From Planctomycetota bacterium (GTDB lineage: Bacteria > Planctomycetota > Phycisphaerae > WQYP01), in assembly GCA_021826605.1 (NCBI GenBank), contig JAKAZF010000050.1:1-10110 (forward strand): DNA of 10,110 bases, written 5' to 3'. Both the position numbers and the translations under genes were made by a program. Under the pieces are notes generated by a model. That model was not told the origin of the DNA, searched no databases, and worked only from the letters and a program-made list of their open reading frames with translations. Positions 1-5,965 of this stretch are shown here, one piece after another. Position 1 is the stretch's first letter. Each line of letters starts with the position of its first letter.

Positions 1-59
1 GTATTTCTCTTATTCGCCAACGCCCAAGGCCCGATCGCACCGCACAGCTATCAAATAAT

Positions 60-85
60 AAAGGCCGCCCGTTGTGGCAGCCTTT
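60..85 (-). terminator. Intrinsic terminator of tatA
   Basis: The sequence AAAGGCCGCC (60-69) pairs with GGCAGCCTTT (76-85) over nine of ten positions, with one C/A mismatch and a 6-base loop. Read on the minus strand, the hairpin is followed by a T-rich tail (TTTATTATTTG, about 62 to 52). It lies about 35 bp past the tatA stop, so it probably ends the tatA transcript. The tail on the plus strand is much poorer (CCTTTATG). Confidence 0.65.
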
Positions 86-97
86 ATGAAAGGAGCA

Positions 98-117
98 TTT
101 CCATGAAGTCATGGAAA
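98..117 (-). repeat. Perfect inverted repeat just after the tatA stop
   Basis: TTTCCATGAAGTCATGGAAA is a perfect 9+9 inverted repeat around a central AG. As RNA it would form an 8-bp stem with a 4-base loop. It begins one base after the tatA stop codon (119-121) and precedes the GC-richer terminator hairpin at 60-85. No T-tract follows it, so it may protect the 3' end or assist termination rather than act alone. Confidence 0.55.
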
Positions 118-118
118 C

Positions 119-427
119 TTATGGTTCGTCGCTGACGTTGGTTACCTGTTTAATCTGATAAGGGTTGTCGGCCGTTTTCCGCGAAGGTGCCTGAATGGCT
201 GGTTTCTCCAGCGGCGGTTCTTCATTGGCCGCTTTATTGAGTTCCTCGCGGGTTTCGGTAAGACCCTTTTTGAATTCGAATATGGAACGCCCCAGGCTCT
301 TGGCAACGCCCGGCAGCCGATTTCCAAAGAATATCAACGCAATAGCCAGAACAATTAAAAGATCCGGCCCGTCGAAAAGATTTCCAAAACCCAACGCCAA
401 TGGTAATGTCTCAAAAGGCCCTGACAT
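119..427 (-). CDS. tatA: Sec-independent protein translocase subunit TatA (TatA/E family)
   Basis: This encodes a 102-residue pore-forming subunit of the twin-arginine translocase, which exports folded proteins across the cytoplasmic membrane together with TatC. It has the family layout: a short N-terminus, a hydrophobic transmembrane helix at about residues 20-35, the FGNRLP hinge at 34-39, and an amphipathic helix (VAKSLGRSIFEFKKGL) at about 41-56. A charged, proline-containing, poorly conserved tail follows. The start is well supported by GAGGTGAT placed 5 bases before the ATG. A near-consensus promoter lies at 498-526 and a terminator at 60-85, so it is probably monocistronic. No tatC or tatB is visible nearby. 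TatA and TatE cannot be told apart from sequence. The family call is firm. Confidence 0.93.
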   Translation of the reverse strand: MSGPFETLPLALGFGNLFDGPDLLIVLAIALIFFGNRLPGVAKSLGRSIFEFKKGLTETREELNKAANEEPPLEKPAIQAPSRKTADNPYQIKQVTNVSDEP

Positions 428-497
428 GGTTTATCACCTCGCAAAAAAGACGGCTGGTGGGCCTGCTTGTTTCCGCCAGCATGACCCATACAGAAGC

Positions 498-526
498 ATT
501 ATACGTAAATCTACGTCTGATTCCAA
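498..526 (-). promoter_or_regulatory. Sigma70-like promoter of tatA
   Basis: On the minus strand TTGGAA (521-526) is followed after exactly 17 bases by TATAAT (498-503), a perfect -10 hexamer. Transcription would begin near 491, giving a leader of about 64 bases before the tatA ATG. The leader contains a possible GCTGG/CCAGC hairpin. The promoter sits inside the 173-bp gap between luxR and tatA, so tatA is probably transcribed independently of luxR. Confidence 0.65.
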
Positions 527-600
527 ATCGTTGGACGCAAGGTCGCCGCCGGATGGCCAATTATTGCCGTAAACGGCTGATATTAACCGCCTTTTAGACG

Positions 601-1440
601 CTATTGCACCTCTTTGCCGACGGTTGATCCTTTAGCCGATTCGCTGACGGAAGAGTCGTTCACATCCTCGGCGGAGTAACAGACCGCAAAAAGCTCGGCG
701 CGGCTTGACACGCCGAAGCGGCGATACAAACGTCGGATATACGAGTGGACGGTGTGAACACTTAATCCCAATTCCTGGGCGAGTTGCTTTTCGCCTTCGC
801 CGGAAAGTAACCCATCAAGAATTTGTCGTTGGCGATTAGGCAGGCCTTCATGCAATTTCGTTTTCTGCCCGGTGTCCAGATTGGCATGCAGAAGTTGATG
901 GCGCAATTCATTGTGCAGAAATCGAACCAGGACCGCCGGTTCGTTCGAAGCTGATTCAATCAGGTCGGAATAAAGCAGATAGGTAATACCCCGCAAGGCC
1001 AGGGGCGGCGGCAGGGCGTCATGGAAATTAAGTTCAATGACCGCTGGTTTTTCCCGGGAGTTCCCGAATACCGCATCATCGGCACTCCATTTACTCTGGG
1101 CGTTATTGTCTATTGCGCTGCCGTCGCGCCGGGATATTTTAATTTTTTCCCAGGTGGGATGAGTCCGCAAGAGTTTTGGAATCGCGGTGGTGTTCGGGGC
1201 CCGCGCGGGTTTGGCAAAGCAAACTTCCGGAAGGACCGGCAGGGGTGTTATTTCATCAGGTTTGGCTGCGTGCTGCTCGCAGTAAAAAATTGCGACCACA
1301 TACATATTTAAAATATTGGCCAATCCTTCAGCCAGGGTGGTGCGCCATAGTGCCGGCAGGACTGTCAAGCGGCGCAATTGTGCCATTAAGCGCAATAAAT
1401 CGCGTACTTCGGACAATCGCAGCGTTTGAGGATCGATCAC
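601..1440 (-). CDS. LuxR-family (HTH) transcriptional regulator, unknown sensor domain
   Basis: The product is a DNA-binding regulator of about 279 residues. The C-terminus (about residues 200-252) is a clear LuxR/GerE helix-turn-helix: LPNRQRQILDGLLSGEGEKQ, then LAQELGLSVHTVHSYIRRLY with FGVSSRAELFA. The roughly 195-residue N-terminal part is not one I recognise. It shows no receiver-domain acidic pocket and no obvious autoinducer-binding motif, so the signal is unknown. I choose the GTG at 1438-1440, because AAAGGTG lies 4 bases upstream. The longer frame would start at a TTG (1456-1458) with no Shine-Dalgarno. The gene is divergent from the PEP-CTERM gene at 1658, which makes that gene a candidate target. 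Regulator family is sure, target and ligand are inference. Confidence 0.85.
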   Translation of the reverse strand: MIDPQTLRLSEVRDLLRLMAQLRRLTVLPALWRTTLAEGLANILNMYVVAIFYCEQHAAKPDEITPLPVLPEVCFAKPARAPNTTAIPKLLRTHPTWEKIKISRRDGSAIDNNAQSKWSADDAVFGNSREKPAVIELNFHDALPPPLALRGITYLLYSDLIESASNEPAVLVRFLHNELRHQLLHANLDTGQKTKLHEGLPNRQRQILDGLLSGEGEKQLAQELGLSVHTVHSYIRRLYRRFGVSSRAELFAVCYSAEDVNDSSVSESAKGSTVGKEVQ

Positions 1441-1480
1441 AACGCACCTTTCATTCAAGCCCGGTCTATTAGGTTACACA

Positions 1481-1530
1481 TCGCTTATTATCGCCGAAAA
1501 TCGCCCGGGATGTCAGGTTGTCGCCGAATA
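1481..1530. promoter_or_regulatory. Phased TCGC elements, candidate operator
   Basis: The tetramer TCGC starts at 1481, 1491, 1501 and 1521, that is at exact 10-bp steps with one step (1511, TGTC) degenerate. Two members are nearly identical over ten bases (TCGCCGAAAA at 1491, TCGCCGAATA at 1521). The array overlaps the predicted luxR promoter and lies upstream of the PEP-CTERM promoter. Helically phased half-sites would suit cooperative binding by a dimeric or multimeric regulator such as the adjacent LuxR protein. This role is inference. Confidence 0.35.
1487..1516 (-). promoter_or_regulatory. Predicted luxR promoter
   Basis: On the minus strand CTGACA (1511-1516) and GATAAT (1487-1492) are separated by 18 bases. 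Each matches the sigma70 consensus at five of six positions. Transcription would begin near 1480, about 40 bases before the chosen GTG start. The spacer overlaps the phased TCGC elements, so autoregulation is plausible. Confidence 0.5.
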
Positions 1531-1554
1531 TCTGGTGTCACCTGTTTAGGCGTC

Positions 1555-1582
1555 TTGAAATGGTAAATGGCACGATTATACT
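1555..1582 (+). promoter_or_regulatory. Predicted promoter of the PEP-CTERM gene
   Basis: TTGAAA (1555-1560) and TATACT (1577-1582) are separated by 16 bases, each five of six to consensus. The leader would be about 69 bases. It contains a small ATGAG/CTCAT inverted repeat near 1590 and a run of seven T at the start of line 1621, followed by the strong AAGGAG ribosome binding site seven bases before the ATG. Confidence 0.5.
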
Positions 1583-1657
1583 TAAGGACATGAGGTGAGA
1601 GTGCTCATCTTGAACTGTTTTTTTCGTTAATGCGTATATTTTTGAAGGAGAAGTATC

Positions 1658-2539
1658 ATGCACCAGGCACACACTAGCCCGACGACAGGCTTTTCACGCC
1701 AGAATTACCGGTCCAAGGGCCTGCTCATGGCCATGGCGACAGCCGCTGCGTTCTCGACGGCCGCAGCAACTCATGCGGCCGTGACGGATGTCGGGGAATA
1801 TGACGTCGGTAAAACCGCGACATATTTGCAAACGGGCGATGTGACACCGTCGCTTAGCACTTCCAATGCCTACAAGTTTTCATCACAGATTTCCTACGGA
1901 GCAACGGGATCGGTACTGGCAAGCTCAACATTAGCAGTGCCGGCTGGTGCGACCGGAACCGTCACGTATGCCGCCAACGGCGGTAACACCCGTTTAAAGT
2001 ATTCGCAGTTTTACGCAACCGCGGCCGACCTCAATGCCGCGTTCCCGGATGGCAACTACACATTCACCATTAATACCAGCACGCCCAATACCTACAATTC
2101 AACATTAGCGCTTAGCGGCGTGACCTATCCGACAGATATCGGAACGATCAGTAATACGAACTGGTCGGGCGGTGAACTGGTTATTGACCCCACCCAAAGT
2201 TACACGTTTACATGGAATGCCTCGAATGACCTGCATTTGGACTTCGGTCTGAATAATACCACTATTAACGAAAACATTATTAATTCCGGAAGCGGCTTGC
2301 CCAGCAGTTATACGATGGCGGCAAACACGCTGGCACCGGGACAAAGCTACCTCGGTAACCTGGGCTTTGCGAATGGCGTTATCGACACGTCGCAAATTTC
2401 AGGCGTCATGGGTGCCGCGTATTATCAAAACAACACGCAGTTTACCATCGTTACGACCCCCGAACCGGCTGCGGGTATTCTGCTGCTTACGGCAGTGGTG
2501 GCCATGGGGCTGCTGACCCGGCGCAAAGCGGCGGTGTAA
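1658..2539 (+). CDS. Secreted PEP-CTERM sorting-domain protein
   Basis: This 293-residue exported protein has an extended basic N-region (about residues 1-20), a hydrophobic core (21-36) and a likely signal-peptidase site after THA at residue 40. The C-terminus is a textbook PEP-CTERM signal: Pro-Glu-Pro at 268-270, a hydrophobic helix at 271-286 and a short basic tail with RRK at 288-290. Such signals are recognised by exosortases, which process and anchor proteins at the surface or into exopolysaccharide matrix. The body is rich in Ser, Thr, Asn, Gly and Tyr, probably beta-rich, with no recognisable catalytic motif. The start is fixed by AAGGAG seven bases upstream. No exosortase is in the window. 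The divergent LuxR gene may regulate it. Biological role unknown. Confidence 0.9.
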   Translation: MHQAHTSPTTGFSRQNYRSKGLLMAMATAAAFSTAAATHAAVTDVGEYDVGKTATYLQTGDVTPSLSTSNAYKFSSQISYGATGSVLASSTLAVPAGATGTVTYAANGGNTRLKYSQFYATAADLNAAFPDGNYTFTINTSTPNTYNSTLALSGVTYPTDIGTISNTNWSGGELVIDPTQSYTFTWNASNDLHLDFGLNNTTINENIINSGSGLPSSYTMAANTLAPGQSYLGNLGFANGVIDTSQISGVMGAAYYQNNTQFTIVTTPEPAAGILLLTAVVAMGLLTRRKAAV

Positions 2540-2576
2540 ATCATCCTGACCCAGACTATTTGTCTCCAGGCCGGGT

Positions 2577-2606
2577 GGCTGTGGCAGCTTGATGTTTATT
2601 TTTTCA
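2577..2606 (+). terminator. Weak possible terminator of the PEP-CTERM gene
   Basis: A short hairpin (GGCTG at 2577-2581 with CAGCT at 2585-2589, including one G-T pair) is followed by GATGTTTATTTTTTC. The T-rich tail is suggestive but the stem is short and the tail starts several bases after it. Confidence 0.3.
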
Positions 2607-2674
2607 TGGGTTGACGCGAATTGCCGGCACCGGCGCGACGCGGCAGTGCAGCTTGTGATCGTCGGTGGGCGCAG

Positions 2675-2701
2675 TAAAAAGCCCGCGAACACTCGCGGGC
2701 T
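2675..2701 (-). terminator. Intrinsic terminator of the 34-aa basic protein gene
   Basis: AGCCCGCGA (2680-2688) and TCGCGGGCT (2693-2701) form a perfect 9-bp GC-rich stem with a 4-base loop. Read on the minus strand it runs straight into TTTTTA (2680-2675). This is a classic Rho-independent terminator 28 bp after the stop codon of the small gene at 2729-2833. Confidence 0.88.
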
Positions 2702-2728
2702 GATGCGTTAGATCGCATGGAGCACCAA

Positions 2729-2833
2729 TTATCTCCGACTCGCGGACTTCTTCGTGCTCTTGCTGGAAGATTTCTTCGGTGAAGATTTCTTCGTGCTCTT
2801 GCTGCTTGCAGCAGCTTTCTTTTTCGTCGCCAT
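2729..2833 (-). CDS. 34-residue Lys/Ser-rich basic protein, histone H1-tail-like
   Basis: This tiny gene encodes 34 residues beginning MATKKKAAASSKSTKKSS and ending KSASRR. About one third are Lys or Arg, with no acidic or aromatic residue. The composition resembles the (S/T/A)-P-K-K tails of eukaryotic H1 and of bacterial histone-like proteins, so a nucleic-acid-binding role is likely but not shown. It contains an internal repeat of 13 residues (SSKSTKKS at 10-17 and 23-30). The reading frame is supported by everything around it: a sigma70-like promoter at 2884-2911, a Shine-Dalgarno (AAGGGGGTGAT) only one base off a perfect anti-16S match and 4 bases from the ATG, and a strong terminator at 2675-2701. 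It is probably an independent and highly expressed transcript. Function is inference; existence as a gene is well supported. Confidence 0.8.
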   Translation of the reverse strand: MATKKKAAASSKSTKKSSPKKSSSKSTKKSASRR

Positions 2834-2837
2834 TTGT

Positions 2838-2850
2838 ATCACCCCCTTTC
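2838..2850 (-). promoter_or_regulatory. Near-perfect ribosome binding site of the 34-aa gene
   Basis: GAAAGGGGGTGAT matches the complement of the usual 16S rRNA 3' end (GAAAGGAGGTGAT) at 12 of 13 positions and ends four bases before the ATG at 2833. This is the longest Shine-Dalgarno match I found in the window and decides the start of this very short gene. Confidence 0.85.
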
Positions 2851-2883
2851 AATTTTGGAAAAGACAAAAATCACGACATCGTT

Positions 2884-2911
2884 ATTATCGGCTGTTGCGA
2901 CCATTTGTCAT
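2884..2911 (-). promoter_or_regulatory. Sigma70-like promoter of the 34-aa basic protein gene
   Basis: On the minus strand ATGACA (2906-2911) and GATAAT (2884-2889) are separated by 16 bases, each five of six to consensus. An A/T-only stretch broken by CCGG lies directly upstream (2912-2942) and resembles an UP element. The leader would be about 45 bases long. Confidence 0.6.
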
Positions 2912-2913
2912 TA

Positions 2914-2933
2914 AAAAAATTCCGGAATTTTTT
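2914..2933 (-). terminator. AT-rich palindrome after the DUF58 gene, possible terminator
   Basis: A perfect 20-bp palindrome (AAAAAATTCCGGAATTTTTT) lies 25 bp past the DUF58 stop, inside a longer A/T tract. As RNA it forms an 8-bp, mostly A-U stem with a CCGG loop, so the T-tract is within the stem arm. It could end the rny-recG-DUF58 transcript in either orientation, but the stem is weak. It also abuts the -35 element of the 34-aa gene. Confidence 0.4.
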
Positions 2934-2958
2934 ATTTTTTTTAGCGGCCCGCTTTTTT

Positions 2959-3849
2959 TCACTGCGTGAAGAGAACTTCAGCAAGATGCTGCGCCAGAAC
3001 TTCTTCGATACTATTAGACGTTGATATATAACGATATACCCCGCCACATCGCTTAACACTTTCCGACACCTCATCACGCCATCGAGCGAATGCGGCGCGA
3101 TAAGCCATGCTCGCGGTTTCTGACGCCGATATATGTTGCCGCCGACCAAGCTCCGGATCACGCAATAATACCGGATGTTTGAACGGTGGCGATTGTTCTT
3201 CAGGGCATAGTGTGTGCAGCACGATCAGTCGCTGCGAGCGCGCGGCCAGTGCGGCGAAGGCCTTCGTCAAATTCTGCGGCGGCAGGCAATCAGAGATCAA
3301 TATCAGATTGTCGGTTTTCTGTCGTGCTGCACGGTGCAGCAATTTCTGCATATCCATGACTCCGCCTGGCGGAAGCGTCTTAAGCAGCGACAGAATGTCG
3401 GCCATCGCCGCATCTTGTCCGCCTGAGGTGGTTACACAGTGCGCTGTGCGGCCCGATGGTGCAGGCAAAAGTTTTAATTCATTGCGACCATGAAGCGCAA
3501 TGATACTTAGACATGCGGCCAGAGAGCGGGCAAAATCAAATTTGCGCGGACTTCCCAATGCCATACTCGCGGAGCAATCCAGGATAATGGTCACACGCAT
3601 GGCATGATGGGCATAAAACAGCCGCACCACAAGCTGATCAAACTTCGCCAACTGCCCCCAATCCAGATGTCGCAGATCGTCGCCCTGAACGTAGGCTCTG
3701 GCGTCTGCGGCCGCTATACTTACGCCTCGGCGCTTGCTGCGATGCCCGATATACTGCGCCGAATGCTCCGCCGCTGTCGGACAAATTGTCAGCCGCCGCA
3801 ACAGCGTCAGTAACTTTCGATCAGGCCATGATAGATCGGGCGGTGCCAT
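2959..3849 (-). CDS. DUF58 family protein with von Willebrand factor A-like domain
   Basis: This 296-residue protein carries the DUF58 signature YVQGDDLRHLDWGQLAKFD at about residues 53-71. It is followed by a vWA-like fold with an intact MIDAS-type DCSAS (91-95) and a second ISD motif at 185-187. No transmembrane helix is evident, so it is cytoplasmic or peripheral. Family members usually lie beside a MoxR AAA+ ATPase and are thought to help assemble or activate complexes; their biochemistry is poorly known. Here it is the last gene of an operon: its ATG is 9 bp after the recG stop, and the GAGGA Shine-Dalgarno overlaps that TGA stop, which implies translational coupling. No MoxR gene is in the window. 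Confidence 0.87.
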   Translation of the reverse strand: MAPPDLSWPDRKLLTLLRRLTICPTAAEHSAQYIGHRSKRRGVSIAAADARAYVQGDDLRHLDWGQLAKFDQLVVRLFYAHHAMRVTIILDCSASMALGSPRKFDFARSLAACLSIIALHGRNELKLLPAPSGRTAHCVTTSGGQDAAMADILSLLKTLPPGGVMDMQKLLHRAARQKTDNLILISDCLPPQNLTKAFAALAARSQRLIVLHTLCPEEQSPPFKHPVLLRDPELGRRQHISASETASMAYRAAFARWRDEVSESVKRCGGVYRYISTSNSIEEVLAQHLAEVLFTQ

Positions 3850-3858
3850 CTGCTGTCC

Positions 3859-5952
3859 TCAACCCACATCCGCCAGAGCCAGTGCATCGTTGAAACGTGC
3901 GGATAATTCCCGACGCAATTCGCCGTTTTCCGGGGCGATGATATGCGGGTCCGCTTTAATAATCGTCTGTGCCAGTTCACGCGCTGTGGGAAGTAAAAAG
4001 GGATCCAGGAGCAGATCCGGGAAAAGCATATCAGGCCGGCCGCTTTGGCGTTCGCCAACAATTTCGCCCATGCCCCGAATTTTTAAATCTTCCCCGGCAA
4101 TATCAAATCCGCTGGAATATTTTATCATGGCCGCCAGACGCGGCGGCGGTTCCGGTGGATCATTTTCAAACAGTAATATGCAGGCGGATTTATGACTGCC
4201 GCGACCGACACGACCGCGCAGCTGATGCAATTGCGCCAGACCAAATCGCTCGGCGTGTTCAATAATCATGACGGTCGCATTGGGAACGTCCACGCCGACT
4301 TCGATAATACTGGTGGAAACCAGCACATCAAGCTTACCGGTGCGGAATTGCTCCATGGCTTGCCGCCGGGCCGGTGCGTCCATGCGCCCGTGCAGCAGCC
4401 CCACGCGATAATCGGCCAATGCCCCGGCTTTAAGTTCATTAAAAGCCCGCGTAGCACCGCGCAACTCGGCGGCATTTTCATCGATGGCCGGAAGTACCAC
4501 ATAGCCCTGTCGGCCGGCCTGCACCTGCTTGAGCAGATAGGCATACACTTCATCCCTGCGGGCGGCCGGCACAGCGCGCGTCGCGATGGGCTGGCGGCCC
4601 GGCGGCAGTTCATCAATGGTTGACACGTCCAGATCGCCAAACACGGCCATGGCCAGCGTGCGGGGAATCGGTGTGGCGGTCATCACCAGTGTATGCACGC
4701 CGGCATAGCGACCACGAATAACCGCCCGCTGCTGCACGCCGAATTTATGTTGCTCATCGACCACCAGCATGGCGATGTTATGAAATTGCACCGCCTCGGT
4801 TAAAATCGCATGGGTGCCGACAACCAGTCCGATGGAACCATCTTGAATACCGGCCAGGGTTTTCTTACGGGCCGCATCGGGGACGGCGGCCGTGAGCAAT
4901 GCTATTTTCACGCGGCTTGCAGCCAGAAATTGCTCCAGGGAAAACAGGTGTTGCTGCGCGAGAACTTCCGTCGGTGCCAGGAGAGCCGCCTGAGCACCGG
5001 CTGCAACGGCAGAAAGCATGGCGTATAGCGCGACAACGGTTTTACCGCTGCCCACGTCACCCTGCACGAGGCGATTCATCGGATGGAGGGCGGCAAGGTC
5101 GTGCCGTAACTGGGTGATCACCCGTTCCTGCGCTGCAGTTAAGGTGAACGGCAGGAGAGCGCGAATGCGTTTGTCCACCACATCATCCGTCCGCAGAGCC
5201 TGGCCGTTTTCCAACTGTTGCTGGTGGTGACGTTTCATGCCCACGGCTAACTGGTGCAGCAGAAATTCATGAAACGCCAGAGAATGCCGGGCGATCTGCA
5301 CAAATTTCCATGCCCCGGGGCGGTGGATAAGCTCATAGGCCTTCCGGCGCGAAATCAAGCGGCGGGACGTTAATAAGTCACCGGCAATCCATTCATGAAT
5401 ATGCGGCAACAGCAGCGGGATATTTTTCTCCATGATCGACGCGATGACGCGGCTGCTTAAATCGGCGGAGGCGGGATAAACGGGTATTAAATCCGGAGCT
5501 TGATTGATTGAACTGTCATCGTGGAGAAATTCGATGCGGGGCTGAAGCATTTGGGCGCGGCCATTAAAGAATGTTACTTTTCCGGCAGCCCGAACGCGCA
5601 CACCGGGGACCAGTTTTTCAGCCATGAACATTTGATTAAACCAGGTCAGCACGCAGCGGCCCGATGGGTCCTCCAGCAGTGCTTCAAAACGTGATGGGCG
5701 GCGGCGCATAGCACGGGTTTGTATGATTTCTCCCTCAACGGTGGCCAGTTGACCACTTTGCAACTGCTGGACGGCAACGTGTCCCTGCGACTGTGCATAA
5801 TCACGCGGAAAAAAAACAAGCAGATCGCCGCAGGTTTCCACGCCCAGAGCACGAAGCGATTCCGCTCGTTTAGGCCCCACGCCCAGCGCAAATTGGACCG
5901 GTGAATCCAGGGACAGCAAGTGGCTTGTGGAGTGTGCTGATTCACCAGCCAT
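3859..5952 (-). CDS. recG: ATP-dependent DNA helicase RecG
   Basis: RecG is a monomeric translocase that reverses stalled replication forks and branch-migrates Holliday junctions. The 697-residue length is normal. In order: an N-terminal wedge/OB region (about 60-145, including GVGPKRAESL at 24-33), Walker A GDVGSGKT (298-305), the RecG-type DEQHKFG motif II (399-405), TATPIPRT motif III (425-432), the TSIIEVGVDVP region (547-557), motif VI QLRGRVGRG (577-585) and the TRG-like segment LKIRGMGE ending RQSGRP (623-640). The last has Met where the family often has Pro. The gene starts 13 bp after the rny stop, with a modest GGAA upstream, and overlaps the translation signal of the DUF58 gene. 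All catalytic motifs are intact, so it should be active. Confidence 0.97.
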   Translation of the reverse strand: MAGESAHSTSHLLSLDSPVQFALGVGPKRAESLRALGVETCGDLLVFFPRDYAQSQGHVAVQQLQSGQLATVEGEIIQTRAMRRRPSRFEALLEDPSGRCVLTWFNQMFMAEKLVPGVRVRAAGKVTFFNGRAQMLQPRIEFLHDDSSINQAPDLIPVYPASADLSSRVIASIMEKNIPLLLPHIHEWIAGDLLTSRRLISRRKAYELIHRPGAWKFVQIARHSLAFHEFLLHQLAVGMKRHHQQQLENGQALRTDDVVDKRIRALLPFTLTAAQERVITQLRHDLAALHPMNRLVQGDVGSGKTVVALYAMLSAVAAGAQAALLAPTEVLAQQHLFSLEQFLAASRVKIALLTAAVPDAARKKTLAGIQDGSIGLVVGTHAILTEAVQFHNIAMLVVDEQHKFGVQQRAVIRGRYAGVHTLVMTATPIPRTLAMAVFGDLDVSTIDELPPGRQPIATRAVPAARRDEVYAYLLKQVQAGRQGYVVLPAIDENAAELRGATRAFNELKAGALADYRVGLLHGRMDAPARRQAMEQFRTGKLDVLVSTSIIEVGVDVPNATVMIIEHAERFGLAQLHQLRGRVGRGSHKSACILLFENDPPEPPPRLAAMIKYSSGFDIAGEDLKIRGMGEIVGERQSGRPDMLFPDLLLDPFLLPTARELAQTIIKADPHIIAPENGELRRELSARFNDALALADVG

Positions 5953-5965
5953 AGAGGCATTCCAT

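Larger units (their letters stand above)
1..118. other. Left-edge intergenic stretch downstream of tatA
   Basis: No gene can be supported here. The stretch lies downstream of tatA and holds two tandem hairpins, listed separately. On the plus strand, reading from base 2, a frame is open up to a TAA at 56-58. It could be the last codons of a plus-strand gene entering from the left and converging on tatA, but 18 codons are too few to judge. Confidence 0.4.

Noticed and set aside
101..136. Ten-codon plus-strand frame preceded by AGGAG (MKSWKLMVRR)
   Set aside because: It overlaps the end of tatA and the inverted repeat at 98-117; the AGGAG is probably chance.
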